Assembly (NCBI GenBank): GCA_050908895.1
Contig: CP171222.1
Location: forward strand, 744,001 to 808,000
Reading direction: 5' to 3'
Length of the DNA: 64,000 bases
From: S5-A14a sp050908895
GTDB lineage: Bacteria; Bacillota; Clostridia; Peptostreptococcales; Anaerovoracaceae
Shown: piece after piece, positions 18,098-26,688 of the stretch
How the letters are laid out: the number at the start of each line of letters is the position of its first letter
Numbering within the stretch: the stretch's first letter is position 1
Notes under the pieces: model-generated
Seen by the model: only the letters and a program-made list of their open reading frames with translations
What the model was told of the DNA's origin: nothing
Databases searched by the model: none
Program-made: the position numbers and the translations under genes

Positions 18098-18916
18098 ATG
18101 AGGATTGGTGTAGTTGGCGCCGGAAACGGCGTTGGAACTACAGAGTTCGCTGTAGCCCTTGCGTTTTGGGTTTCTAACAGATATTTTCTAAACATTGGAA
18201 ATCCTAAAATTTCCTTTTGCCATTTAGCTCCTTGGGAAGGAATGAATTCAAATTTTATAAACCGATATAACCTTATAAATCGTTTTGAAAAAAGCAAGTT
18301 CATAGATATATATTCTATTTCTTTTATTAAAAATTTGGATAATGGCGTTAAATCTGATAATAAGTTCAATTTAGTGAATCACAATGAATGGAATAGAATT
18401 GTATGGGTTGTACCGGGATACAATTCTATCTCATTATTAAACAAAAGAGGAAGCAATAATGATGAGGATATATACAGAAAATCTATAGAAATTTTAAATG
18501 TGATTGAGAATAATCCTGAATGTGAGATTGTTATATGTGATTTAGGTCATGGATATGGAAAGGAAGAGCTGATGAATGAGATGGATTTTATTGTGGGAAT
18601 AACAAGCCCGTTTTTATATAGAATAATTGATGCTCGAGAGGATATAAAATCTATTGAATATATAAGACGTAATGGGAAAGATATATGCTGGATTGTAAAT
18701 GGTAATGTTGGAGTTGGTACAAGGCGACTTATTAGGCAGGAATTAGTCGGCGGACAAATAAAATTTTTTCCTACTTTACAATGGGATATGATAACATACT
18801 GCGACAAAGAAAAATTATTTTTATGCGAAAAAGAAAAAAATATGGAAGAATTCTCAAATATTTGGAACAGTATGGCCAATTCAATTGATAAAAAATACAT
18901 GTTTACTACATTTTAA
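18098..18916 (+). CDS. ParA/MinD-like protein with degenerate P-loop
   Basis: A 272-residue protein resembling the SIMIBI class of ATPases. MRIGVVGAGNGVGTTEFAVALA aligns with the deviant Walker A of ParA/MinD proteins, but the lysine of GKT is replaced (VGTT), and VICDLGHG looks like Walker B. I chose ATG 18098 because the P-loop begins directly after it, as in relatives. The frame stays open to a TTG at 18035, and neither start has a good ribosome site. Function unknown. It lies alone between transketolase and tRNA-Ser with its own promoter. Confidence 0.6.
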   Translation: MRIGVVGAGNGVGTTEFAVALAFWVSNRYFLNIGNPKISFCHLAPWEGMNSNFINRYNLINRFEKSKFIDIYSISFIKNLDNGVKSDNKFNLVNHNEWNRIVWVVPGYNSISLLNKRGSNNDEDIYRKSIEILNVIENNPECEIVICDLGHGYGKEELMNEMDFIVGITSPFLYRIIDAREDIKSIEYIRRNGKDICWIVNGNVGVGTRRLIRQELVGGQIKFFPTLQWDMITYCDKEKLFLCEKEKNMEEFSNIWNSMANSIDKKYMFTTF

Positions 18917-18996
18917 ATAATTTTAATATACACTTAGTTATTTAGCGTATAAATAAGTAGAGAGTGTTCATTAAATATGATATAATAATTGTGTCT

Positions 18997-19085
18997 GGAG
19001 AAGTATCGAAGAGGTCATAACGAGCCGCACTCGAAATGCGGTTGTCCGTAAGGGCACGTGGGTTCGAATCCCACCTTCTCCGCCA
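18997..19085 (+). tRNA. tRNA-Ser (anticodon CGA)
   Basis: A class II tRNA of 89 bases with encoded CCA. Acceptor GGAGAAG / CTTCTCC, anticodon stem CCGCA / TGCGG with loop CTCGAAA (anticodon CGA, reading UCG), long variable arm and T-arm GTGGGTTCGAATCCCAC. An extended -10 (TGATATAAT, 18978-18986) lies 11 bases upstream. Confidence 0.95.
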
Positions 19086-19119
19086 CATAAATATATGATT
19101 TAAATATGGAGGTGAGCAG

Positions 19120-19336
19120 ATAGAGCACGAAATTAAAGGGGATAACGCCGGTTGTAATTTGTCATCCCGATGAGTCTGAAAATATGATTACTGAAAGTGT
19201 CTTCAATACAGTGGTAACAGGGCAAGGACGAGTTTTGCTTCAATCCATGCCACTTACTAATCTCGCCGAATTATTCTCACCATATTTTTCAAGTTGCAAA
19301 TGGTATTTTGTTCTTTACTTATATGAATTTATTTAG
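19120..19336 (+). pseudogene. Decayed AIM24-family (TIGR00266) gene
   Basis: Remnant of a gene for an AIM24/TIGR00266 beta-barrel protein, normally about 220-260 residues. Three lesions are visible. GGAGGTG is followed at the right distance by ATA instead of ATG. The N-terminal frame EHEIKGDNAG then shifts to another frame continuing PVVICHPDESENMITES. The middle of the gene is missing, so this joins directly to the C-terminal family motif GQGRVLLQSMPLTNLAELF before a stop at 19334. It sits between two tRNA genes. The family call rests on motif memory, not a search. Confidence 0.6.
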
Positions 19337-19378
19337 TATAATTAACCTTACTTTGAGGGTTTTATAACCTTAAGTTAT

Positions 19379-19455
19379 GCGCTTATAGCTCAATTGGATA
19401 GAGTAACGCACTACGAATGCGGAGGTTGCGGGTTCGAGTCCCTCTAGGCGCACCA
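19379..19455 (+). tRNA. tRNA-Arg (anticodon ACG)
   Basis: 77 bases including encoded CCA. Acceptor GCGCTTA / TAGGCGC, D-arm AGCTCAATTGGATAGAGT, anticodon loop CTACGAA (anticodon ACG, wobble A normally edited to inosine), T-arm GCGGGTTCGAGTCCCTC. One mismatch at the outer anticodon-stem pair. Confidence 0.95.
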
Positions 19456-19460
19456 TTAGA

Positions 19461-19504
19461 AAAAGCCTTGAAACTACTGTATTTTACAGAAGTTCAGGGC
19501 TTTT
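19461..19504. terminator. Terminator after tRNA-Arg and msrAB
   Basis: Inverted repeat AAAAGCCTTGAA (19461) / TTCAGGGCTTTT (19493) with T-rich flanks on both strands, placed between the tRNA and the convergent msrAB gene; probably bidirectional. Confidence 0.7.
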
Positions 19505-19527
19505 ATTACATTGTAATTTAAGATAGT

Positions 19528-20517
19528 CTATTCGTTTAATAAAGGGAGATATTTGCTATATCCTTTTTTTGTCATTTCAGATTTTGGTATAAATTTTAAG
19601 GCTCCACTATTTATGCAATATCTTAAACCTCCTAATGATTCAGGTCCATCGTGGAAAACGTGTCCAAGATGAGAATTTCCGGATTTACTTACAGTTTCTA
19701 TACGAGTCATACCGTGAGAATTATCTTTTTTATACTCTATAGATTCCCAAGTAATTGGCCTAGAAAAAGAAGGCCATCCACATCCAGATTCAAATTTATC
19801 TGTAGATCTAAATAGCGGTTCTCCTGTAACAACATCTACGTATATCCCTTCTTCCCAATTATCGTTATATTTTCCGGTATAAGCCATTTCTGTTGCTGAA
19901 TGTTGAGTTATTTGATATGAATTATTGCCTATTCGCCGAATTAGAGCTTCTTCCTTATCGTGTTCGTTTTCTATAAAATATTCTTCAGGGGTATAGTTAG
20001 AGTCAAAAATCGGCTTATTCGCTAATTCCAAATTTATATGGCAATAGCCGTTTGGATTTTTATCGAGATAATCTTGGTGATATTCTTCTGCCGGATAAAA
20101 GTTGTCTAATGGTAATATTTCTACTACAAACTCATTACTGTTAGGTAAATTTTTAATAAATGAGCTGACTTTTTGCTTCGTAATATCATCCACATAGTAT
20201 ATTCCGGTTCTATATTGTATACCGATATCATTTCCCTGCTTATTAACAGAGTAAGGATTTATAATTCTAAGATAATGTAGCAAGACTTCTTCAATAGATA
20301 TTTTTGTCCTATCATATTTGAGCTTGACTGTTTCGGCATGTCCGGTATTACCACTACAGACATCTTTGTAGTTTGGAGATTTTGATTTTCCATTTGCATA
20401 ACCTACCTCAGTTTCCAAGATTCCATCTATTTTCTTAAAATAGCCTTCAACTCCCCAAAAGCATCCTCCGGCAAGGTAAATTAGACTGACGTTTTGCCCA
20501 TTTGAGTATATTTTCAT
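19528..20517 (-). CDS. msrAB: Bifunctional methionine sulfoxide reductase MsrA-MsrB
   Basis: Repairs oxidised methionine: the MsrA domain reduces the S-sulfoxide, MsrB the R-sulfoxide. MsrA (about 1-165) has AGGCFWGVEGYF with the catalytic cysteine C19 and YHQDYLDKNP. MsrB (about 185-329) has GCGWPSF, HLGHVFHDGP and the catalytic cysteine in RYCINSGAL. The four zinc-binding cysteines of many MsrB proteins are absent. AAGGAGG lies upstream of the ATG. A LytTR regulator is encoded 79 bases upstream on the same strand. Confidence 0.95.
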   Translation of the reverse strand: MKIYSNGQNVSLIYLAGGCFWGVEGYFKKIDGILETEVGYANGKSKSPNYKDVCSGNTGHAETVKLKYDRTKISIEEVLLHYLRIINPYSVNKQGNDIGIQYRTGIYYVDDITKQKVSSFIKNLPNSNEFVVEILPLDNFYPAEEYHQDYLDKNPNGYCHINLELANKPIFDSNYTPEEYFIENEHDKEEALIRRIGNNSYQITQHSATEMAYTGKYNDNWEEGIYVDVVTGEPLFRSTDKFESGCGWPSFSRPITWESIEYKKDNSHGMTRIETVSKSGNSHLGHVFHDGPESLGGLRYCINSGALKFIPKSEMTKKGYSKYLPLLNE

Positions 20518-20596
20518 GTTTTTCGCCTCCTTGAATGTTTATTCCCAATTAAGAAAGTGATAAACGGGATTTAAGAGATAATATTAAGATGCTTTC

Positions 20597-21004
20597 TCAA
20601 TTTTTTGAATTTTCGTTTTTTTTGATACTATACGTTTCAATGAGATGACGAGCAAAGCGTTGTTTTGTTTTTATAAAATTCGATCGACCCATGGAATATG
20701 TCATTCCATTATCAAAAACTACTGTCTGTTCAGAAAGTGATCGGATTCTGTGGAGATTTAAATAGCAACCGTCCATACACCGATAAAAATCATCATTGAG
20801 CATTATTTCTAAATTATCCATTTTGCCATAATACCAGTAGTCCTGTTCATCAGTCAAAACATTTATCTTTCTGTTATATCGTTCAATTTTTAGAATACTT
20901 GACTGATCTATATTAGCACAAATACTACGAGAAATAATTGGAATTTTGTTAGGGTATACATTTATTATCCATGATTTTTCCTCCTTAAATGTTTTATATA
21001 TCAA
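20597..21004 (-). CDS. LytTR-domain DNA-binding regulator (start uncertain)
   Basis: A small LytTR-type transcription factor with no receiver domain. From about residue 36, ILKIERYNRKINVLTDE through FYRCMDGCYLNLHRIRSL and MGRSNFIKTKQRFARHL matches the LytTR beta-sheet domain. The start is a problem: a strong AAGGAGG precedes ATG at 20972, but that ATG is in another frame and stops after seven codons. The only in-frame standard start is TTG at 21004, upstream of the ribosome site. A frameshift, a non-standard start or a sequence error may be involved. Likely co-transcribed with msrAB. Confidence 0.65.
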   Translation of the reverse strand: MIYKTFKEEKSWIINVYPNKIPIISRSICANIDQSSILKIERYNRKINVLTDEQDYWYYGKMDNLEIMLNDDFYRCMDGCYLNLHRIRSLSEQTVVFDNGMTYSMGRSNFIKTKQRFARHLIETYSIKKNENSKN

Positions 21005-21087
21005 TTTTACAATAATAGAATGAGAAATATATAATTATTTTTAGGACAAAAGTGTAAAAAAAAGTAAAAAATGGTAAAAAAATTCAG

Positions 21088-21117
21088 TTGCTATTTACTC
21101 CTTTTAAAGAGTATAAT
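21088..21117 (+). promoter_or_regulatory. Promoter of sbcD-sbcC
   Basis: TTGCTA and TATAAT with an 18-base spacer, 35 bases before the sbcD start. Confidence 0.7.
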
Positions 21118-21151
21118 TGGAATTAGAACAAATGTTTGAAAAGGAGATGCA

Positions 21152-22297
21152 ATGAGGTTAGCCCACTTAGCAGATTTACATATAGGCAAAAAATTATATG
21201 AACATTCGTTGATAGACAATCAAAGGGATGTTTTGGATAAAATTATAAATTTAGTTAATGACCTGAAATTAGATGGAATTATGATATCTGGAGATATTTA
21301 TGATAGATCCATGCCTTCATTGGAGGCAGTTATTCTATTAGATGAATTTCTAACAGAGTTAAATAAGATAGGGATAAAAATCTTCGTAATAAGTGGAAAT
21401 CATGACTCACAAATCAGACTTTCTTTTGGAGCAAAAATGCTTGACAGTAATGGAATTTACATTTCATCAGTGTTTAGTTCCAAGATGGAAAAAGTTGTGC
21501 TAGAAGATAGATGGGGTAAAATCAATTTTTATCTACTTCCATACATAAGACCGATAAATGTTAGGAAGGTATTTGAAAATTTTGTTAGCGATGATTTTAC
21601 CGATGCAATTAAGTTTGTGATAGATAAGATGAATATAAATAAGTCTGAGAGAAATATACTGATATGTCATCAATTTGTTACAGGTGCCATAACTTCAGAT
21701 TCTGAAGAAGTTTATGTCGGTGGAAGTGAAAATGTAGACTATACCATTTTTGATGACTTTGACTATGTTGCTCTAGGTCACTTGCATAAACCTCAGAGTG
21801 TAGGCAGAAATGCGGTAAGGTATGCAGGAACTCCTCTAAAGTATTCTTTTTCAGAAATATCACATGTTAAATCTCTTACCGTTGTTGAGATTGCAGAAAA
21901 AGGGAATCTGCAAGTAGATGAAATTCCTCTAATTCCTATGCAGGATGTTATTGAAGTAAAAGGTTCTTTTGATAAATTAACCAGCAAGAGTTATTTAGAT
22001 TCTGTAAATAGGGACTCATTTGTGAAAGCAGTCTTAACCGATGAGATTGTTCGAGCAGATGCAATTAATCATTTGCGAAAATATTATCCGTATATTTTGT
22101 ATTTATCCTATGAGAATAGGATGACTGAGAGAAATAACGTGATAGAAAATAATATTTCACATAGAGAAAAAAATCCAAAAGAATTGATAGAAGAGCTTTT
22201 TCTACAGCAAAACAATCGAAAATTGAATATTACTGAAAATCAAATATTAGATGAAATAGTTGAGGAAATTTGGAGAAGTAATAATGAAACCAATTAA
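21152..22297 (+). CDS. sbcD: Exonuclease subunit SbcD (Mre11-type nuclease)
   Basis: The manganese-dependent nuclease of the SbcCD complex, which processes hairpins and blocked DNA ends. Metallophosphoesterase motifs appear in order: LADLHIGKKL, ISGDIYDRSMPS, VISGNHDSQ, ICHQFV and LGHLHKPQ. The 381-residue length is typical. AAGGAG lies before the ATG. The 3' end overlaps sbcC by 14 bases, the usual coupled arrangement. Confidence 0.95.
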   Translation: MRLAHLADLHIGKKLYEHSLIDNQRDVLDKIINLVNDLKLDGIMISGDIYDRSMPSLEAVILLDEFLTELNKIGIKIFVISGNHDSQIRLSFGAKMLDSNGIYISSVFSSKMEKVVLEDRWGKINFYLLPYIRPINVRKVFENFVSDDFTDAIKFVIDKMNINKSERNILICHQFVTGAITSDSEEVYVGGSENVDYTIFDDFDYVALGHLHKPQSVGRNAVRYAGTPLKYSFSEISHVKSLTVVEIAEKGNLQVDEIPLIPMQDVIEVKGSFDKLTSKSYLDSVNRDSFVKAVLTDEIVRADAINHLRKYYPYILYLSYENRMTERNNVIENNISHREKNPKELIEELFLQQNNRKLNITENQILDEIVEEIWRSNNETN

Positions 22298-25037
22298 ACT
22301 AGAAATATCAGCATTTGGACCCTTTGCAGATAGGATAGAAATAGATTTTAGAAAATTTGGTGGAAAAGGCATTTTTCTCGTATCTGGTAATACAGGAGCT
22401 GGCAAAACCACGATTTTTGATGGAATTATTTATGCTCTGTACGGGGTACCAAGTGGTGAATTTAGAACACCATCAATGATGAGAAGTACTTATGCAAAAG
22501 ATGATGTAGAAACTTTTGTAAGACTAACTTTCGAAAGTGGAAATAATAGATATATAATATACAGAAAACCTCCTCAAACAAGAAGAAAAAAGAGAGGTGA
22601 TGGGTATATAGAAATTCCCAGTGAGGTCTACCTGGAATATCCGGATAATAGGTTACCGGTGACAAAAAAATCTGAAGTCGAATCGGAAATCAAAGATATA
22701 ATTGGATTGGATGCAGGACAATTTAGACAAGTTACCATGATAGCCCAGGGTGAATTTATTAAGGTTCTTAATTCCAGCACAGAAGAGCGCAAAAGCATTT
22801 TTAGAAGAGTATTTCAAACTGAAAAATTTAAGTTAGTACAAGATTTATTAGCAAAGAAGACAACTGAGAAAGAACAGGAGGTAAAAAGCTTTTTAAATAA
22901 ATTAGATGAAAGTTATAAATTTGCTGTCTCGGATTACGATGGAGATAATTTAGATTATTCAGATATGTATAGTATATTAGATAATCTTTACAAAGAGAGT
23001 AGGGTAGCAATCAAACAATTAGAACTGGAATTAGTCTCTGTAAAAAACAGTAGAGATAGTAATATAGAAAAACTAGCTAAATTAGAAACCATAATTGAGA
23101 ATTTTAATCACTTAGAAAAGGCTCAAAAAACATTTGATGTTCTTAAACAGGCTAGTAAAGAAATAGAGGAAAATTATAATAAGATTCCTATTTTAGAAGT
23201 TGATGAAACTAAATTATTAGAGCGAAAAAATAGTTTAAATGCAAGTAGACCACAATATGAAAACTTATCAAAACTCAAAGATGAAAATCAAAAAAGAGAA
23301 ACCAAACTGTCTACTCTAAAAGTACGGATACAGAATATAGCTGATAGCATAACTCAAATCAGTAAGGAAAAAGAGAGTATAATTGAGAAAATTTCAGAAC
23401 TGGAAATCAATATAAAAATAAAAGGGGATTTAATAAAAAAATATCAAGCGAAAGAAATAAAATTTGAAAAAATATCTGAATTGATTCGCAATATAGATGA
23501 ATACAACAGAATTAATAGGGATTATGATAAAGAAAAAGAAATATTTCTACAGATCGATAAAAAATATTTAAATATGGCAAGAGAGTATAACCAATTTGAG
23601 AGTGAGTATTTTCGACATCAGGCAGGGATATTGGCAAAGGACTTAAAGAATGGAGAACCATGTCCTGTTTGTGGGTCTGAGATACATCCTAAACTTGCTG
23701 ATCTTTCAAGAAATGTTCTATCTAAGTTGGAGTTAGATACGTTAAAATTAAACCTTGAGAATACAAGCCAGAAACGAAATAATATAAAAAATAAAATTTC
23801 TGAAAAAATAGGATCAATTAATTCTATAGAAAATAGGATTATCACACTTAGTTCAAATTTAAATATAATAAAAGAGACTAATATTGAAAAGATAAAAATT
23901 CAATCAAAAAGTATTTTTGAGGAAATAAAAAATGATTTGGATAGAGCCAAAATAAATATTAAAGAAATTGAGTACGAAGAAAAAATACTGGAAGAATTCA
24001 GGACATCTGTACTGGAAAAACAGGAGTATTTAGAGAAAGGGAAAGGGGATTATGAAAGTTTCAAGGATGAATATAATTCCTTATTAGGCGAATACAATAG
24101 TATAAAAACACTTATTTTTGATACATCTATCAATCTTGAATTTGACGGAATTGAACAATTAAATGATAAAATAAATGAGGAGGAATATAAGCTATCTCAA
24201 ATAAGAACTAAAATTGCTAATTCCAGAAAAAAATATCAAAATCAGCAGGAAAAGATCAACTTATTATTAGGCGAATTAGAAGGTCTAAATAAATCTCTTA
24301 AAGGTAAAATTAAGAAGAATGTAATAGATGAATCTCACACAATCCAAAACGAATTGAAATGTTGTAATAAAGAAATTAACGTTTTGGAGAAAGCACTCAA
24401 TGAAAAAAAGAATGTATTACAGGTATCCGAAAAATCAAAAAATATATTTTTAGACATAATGCCTAGATTAGAAGAATCTATAGCAATAAGAGATGAGTAT
24501 AAAAATTTGTACTTAACATGTAGTGGGAATCTTCAAGGGAAGGATAAAATTCAAATTGAAACTTTTGTACAGATGACCTATCTAGATAAAATATTACAGA
24601 GAGCTAATTTACGATTGATGAGTATGACGCAAGGGAAATATAATTTAGTTAGAAGAAAAAACGCTGAAAATAAGAGGAGTCAGTCCGGACTTGATCTGGA
24701 TATACATGACTTAAACAATGATACATATAGGAGTACAAAATCTTTATCTGGAGGGGAATCCTTTCAAGCTTCCCTGTGTCTAGCTCTAGGATTAGCTGAC
24801 GAGATACAGAGCACATCAGGTGGCATTGCTATTGATACAATGTTTATTGATGAGGGATTTGGAACTCTAGATGAAGATACTTTGAATTACGCGATTAATA
24901 ATTTAATAGACTTGAGCAAAGGCAATAAATTTATAGGAATTATTTCACATGTAGAAGGATTAAAAGAAAGGATTCCTAAAAAACTTATAGTAAAAAAACA
25001 AGGATATCGAGGTAGTGAGGTTACTGTAGAGGTATAA
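22284..25037 (+). CDS. sbcC: Exonuclease subunit SbcC (Rad50-like SMC ATPase)
   Basis: The ATPase and tether of the SbcCD nuclease, 917 residues. Walker A NTGAGKTTIFDGIIYALYG is at the N-terminus; two long coiled-coil arms flank a zinc hook (EPCPVCGSE, CxxC); the ABC signature LSGGESFQASLCLALGLA and Walker B MFIDEGFGTLDE are at the C-terminus. I chose ATG 22284, preceded by GGAG, because MKPIKLEISAFGPFA is the family N-terminus; an in-frame TTG at 22260 only adds residues from within sbcD. Confidence 0.95.
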   Translation: MKPIKLEISAFGPFADRIEIDFRKFGGKGIFLVSGNTGAGKTTIFDGIIYALYGVPSGEFRTPSMMRSTYAKDDVETFVRLTFESGNNRYIIYRKPPQTRRKKRGDGYIEIPSEVYLEYPDNRLPVTKKSEVESEIKDIIGLDAGQFRQVTMIAQGEFIKVLNSSTEERKSIFRRVFQTEKFKLVQDLLAKKTTEKEQEVKSFLNKLDESYKFAVSDYDGDNLDYSDMYSILDNLYKESRVAIKQLELELVSVKNSRDSNIEKLAKLETIIENFNHLEKAQKTFDVLKQASKEIEENYNKIPILEVDETKLLERKNSLNASRPQYENLSKLKDENQKRETKLSTLKVRIQNIADSITQISKEKESIIEKISELEINIKIKGDLIKKYQAKEIKFEKISELIRNIDEYNRINRDYDKEKEIFLQIDKKYLNMAREYNQFESEYFRHQAGILAKDLKNGEPCPVCGSEIHPKLADLSRNVLSKLELDTLKLNLENTSQKRNNIKNKISEKIGSINSIENRIITLSSNLNIIKETNIEKIKIQSKSIFEEIKNDLDRAKINIKEIEYEEKILEEFRTSVLEKQEYLEKGKGDYESFKDEYNSLLGEYNSIKTLIFDTSINLEFDGIEQLNDKINEEEYKLSQIRTKIANSRKKYQNQQEKINLLLGELEGLNKSLKGKIKKNVIDESHTIQNELKCCNKEINVLEKALNEKKNVLQVSEKSKNIFLDIMPRLEESIAIRDEYKNLYLTCSGNLQGKDKIQIETFVQMTYLDKILQRANLRLMSMTQGKYNLVRRKNAENKRSQSGLDLDIHDLNNDTYRSTKSLSGGESFQASLCLALGLADEIQSTSGGIAIDTMFIDEGFGTLDEDTLNYAINNLIDLSKGNKFIGIISHVEGLKERIPKKLIVKKQGYRGSEVTVEV

Positions 25038-25085
25038 AAAGACTAGCTGAGAGATGAGAGAATGGCAATTTATCAGCTAGTCTTT
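25038..25085 (+). terminator. Terminator of sbcDC
   Basis: A perfect 13-base-pair inverted repeat AAAGACTAGCTGA / TCAGCTAGTCTTT with a 22-base loop directly after the sbcC stop. It faces the flavodoxin operon and may act in both directions. Confidence 0.75.
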
Positions 25086-25140
25086 GGAAAGATATTATAC
25101 AAATTTAGGTTTTATATGCAAATATATTGAAAATCTGTTT

Positions 25141-25557
25141 TTAGAAAGCGAGAGCTTCTCCAAGGGCTCTGCATTCGTCCATTCCACCCTCATCAGGAGT
25201 TTCATGAAGTATCAAACCTGGTTGAACTAATTCAAGACCGGCATCTTGAGCTTCGCTTTCCCAAATACGCATCCACTCTCCGTCTCCCCAACCATATGAG
25301 CCAAACAGAGCTATTTTTTTCCCACCAAGTTTATCTATAATATTATCCCATAGTGGCTTGAATACGTCAGATTCCAGTTCTTCTGCTCCCATAGATGGGC
25401 AGCCAAATGCAATGGAATCATACTTATCTACCATATCAGCAGAAAATTCCTCAGCTGCGAATAATGAAGCAGTCTCACCGGCTCCTTCTTTAATTGATTC
25501 AGCCATAATTTTTGTATTACCTGTTCCACTCCAATAGACAATTGCAATATTTTTCAT
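25141..25557 (-). CDS. Flavodoxin
   Basis: A 138-residue FMN electron carrier that can replace ferredoxin when iron is scarce. WSGTGNTKIMAE is the FMN phosphate loop, FGCPSMGAEELE and FGSYGWGDGEW are the flavin-flanking loops. AGGAGG precedes the ATG. It is the last of three leftward genes with DUF3793 and DUF2325 proteins, a grouping common in Clostridia and probably tied to iron or redox homeostasis. Confidence 0.93.
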   Translation of the reverse strand: MKNIAIVYWSGTGNTKIMAESIKEGAGETASLFAAEEFSADMVDKYDSIAFGCPSMGAEELESDVFKPLWDNIIDKLGGKKIALFGSYGWGDGEWMRIWESEAQDAGLELVQPGLILHETPDEGGMDECRALGEALAF

Positions 25558-25589
25558 AAATTTCCTCCTTTTGTTATATGTACGATTCG

Positions 25590-26153
25590 TTAAGAAGATC
25601 GTACTGCAAGTTTTTCTAGTTTTATGCCAGCCTGATATCTTTCACAGTAAATTTCAGTACATTTACGGTGTTTTTCGAATATACATTTGGCTGAACAGAC
25701 ATCGTGATAAACTTTCCAAGGGCCACTAAGTAAATAATTTTTTCCTTTGTTATTGTAAAAAGAGATTACATCATTTACAGGATAACCAAGAAAGATTCCG
25801 ATTTCATGGGGGAAATTATCTTTTTCATCATATTTTGATAGCCTCAATCTCAAAGAATTAAGCAATGTTCCAATAGAGGATGTATCATAACCGAAAGATG
25901 ACAAAAAATTCAAAGCAATCTGATCTTTCATAATGGTATTGAGATTTCCGGGTCTAAATGTATAGAGCCAAGCATCTTTATCAGATGCAAATAGTTTTGT
26001 AATATAGATTCCCTTTGGATTAATTTTACTATTTAAATGTTTAACTTGATTATTAAGTTGTGTAAGAGAAGTATACGAAACCCGTATTAAGTTTCCGGCT
26101 TTCAGACCTGCCAGGGTAGGTGCACAGTGTTTTACAATTTGATATTCAGACAT
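25590..26153 (-). CDS. DUF3793 family protein
   Basis: A 187-residue protein recognised by CAPTLAGLKAGNL at the N-terminus and EIGIFLGYPVNDVISF followed by a cysteine-containing C-terminal stretch (CSAKCIFEKHRKCTEIYCERY). No signal peptide or membrane segment. The four to five clustered cysteines suggest metal or redox chemistry, but the function is not known. GGAG lies before the ATG. It is the middle gene of the flavodoxin operon; the association supports a role in iron-dependent physiology. Confidence 0.8.
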   Translation of the reverse strand: MSEYQIVKHCAPTLAGLKAGNLIRVSYTSLTQLNNQVKHLNSKINPKGIYITKLFASDKDAWLYTFRPGNLNTIMKDQIALNFLSSFGYDTSSIGTLLNSLRLRLSKYDEKDNFPHEIGIFLGYPVNDVISFYNNKGKNYLLSGPWKVYHDVCSAKCIFEKHRKCTEIYCERYQAGIKLEKLAVRSS

Positions 26154-26189
26154 ATTAACTCCATTAAAATCTTAACAAAATATTTAAAA

Positions 26190-26474
26190 TTAAGCGCGGG
26201 CATACTTATCTAAGATACTTCTAAGCGCAGATAGTGAGCTTGAATGGCATCTTTCTATTAATAAATTGGAAGCTTTTGCTTCACTTGTAGCGACTCGAAT
26301 CATCTTGTGAGATACCGTATTTGTAAATAGTACCATTAAGTCAGGACTCCCTATACGGTTCTTCATGGTTCCTTTCATCTGAGTAAAGACTTTGGCATCA
26401 CAGTCATAATCTTTACATAAATTTTTATATTTACAAACCATACAATCGTTACCACCGATAATAACAATACTCAT
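26190..26474 (-). CDS. DUF2325 family protein
   Basis: A 94-residue protein beginning MSIVIIGGNDCMVCKYKNLC, with an HKMIRVATSEAK segment, typical of the DUF2325 family whose members often accompany DUF3793 and flavodoxin genes. Several cysteines near the N-terminus (C11, C14, then LCKDYDC) could bind metal. I chose ATG 26474 because the IIGG motif follows directly and AAGGAG lies upstream; a longer frame to 26537 has no ribosome site. First gene of the leftward flavodoxin operon. Biochemical role unknown. Confidence 0.8.
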   Translation of the reverse strand: MSIVIIGGNDCMVCKYKNLCKDYDCDAKVFTQMKGTMKNRIGSPDLMVLFTNTVSHKMIRVATSEAKASNLLIERCHSSSLSALRSILDKYARA

Positions 26475-26573
26475 AGCGATGTTTATTCTCCTTCTGTTTA
26501 TATTTCTTAGCATAATTAAGTAAGTTGTTATGCGCAATTTTGGTTAGCTATAGCTTACACAAATGATATTGTT

Positions 26574-26602
26574 AGCATAAGACAACATAGAGCATTTGTC
26601 AA
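26574..26602 (-). promoter_or_regulatory. Likely promoter of the DUF2325-DUF3793-flavodoxin operon
   Basis: On the minus strand, TTGACA, 17 bases, TATGCT. A short palindrome (AGCTATAGCT with near-symmetric flanks, about 26544-26557) lies between it and the first gene and may bind a regulator. Confidence 0.5.
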
Positions 26603-26620
26603 GAGATTATTCATAAATTG

Positions 26621-26649
26621 TTTACATTTTTTTTGACAAACAGTATAAT
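26621..26649 (+). promoter_or_regulatory. Promoter of the COG2426-NfeD-SPFH operon
   Basis: TTTACA and TATAAT with a 17-base spacer. A second TTGACA at 26633 is too close to this -10 to be used with it. Confidence 0.65.
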
Positions 26650-26688
26650 TAAAGTAGAAATTTGAAGAAAATGATGGATTACGAATAA

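Noticed and set aside
19170..19200. A string resembling a hammerhead ribozyme core (GATGAGTC followed by GAAAA)
   Set aside because: The required stems are missing and the same bases encode the PDESENMITES segment of the AIM24 remnant.
19096..19298. A possible structured RNA closed by AAATATGG...GTGAG / CTCACCATATTT
   Set aside because: The protein-level match to two parts of one family explains the region better; no known RNA consensus is present.
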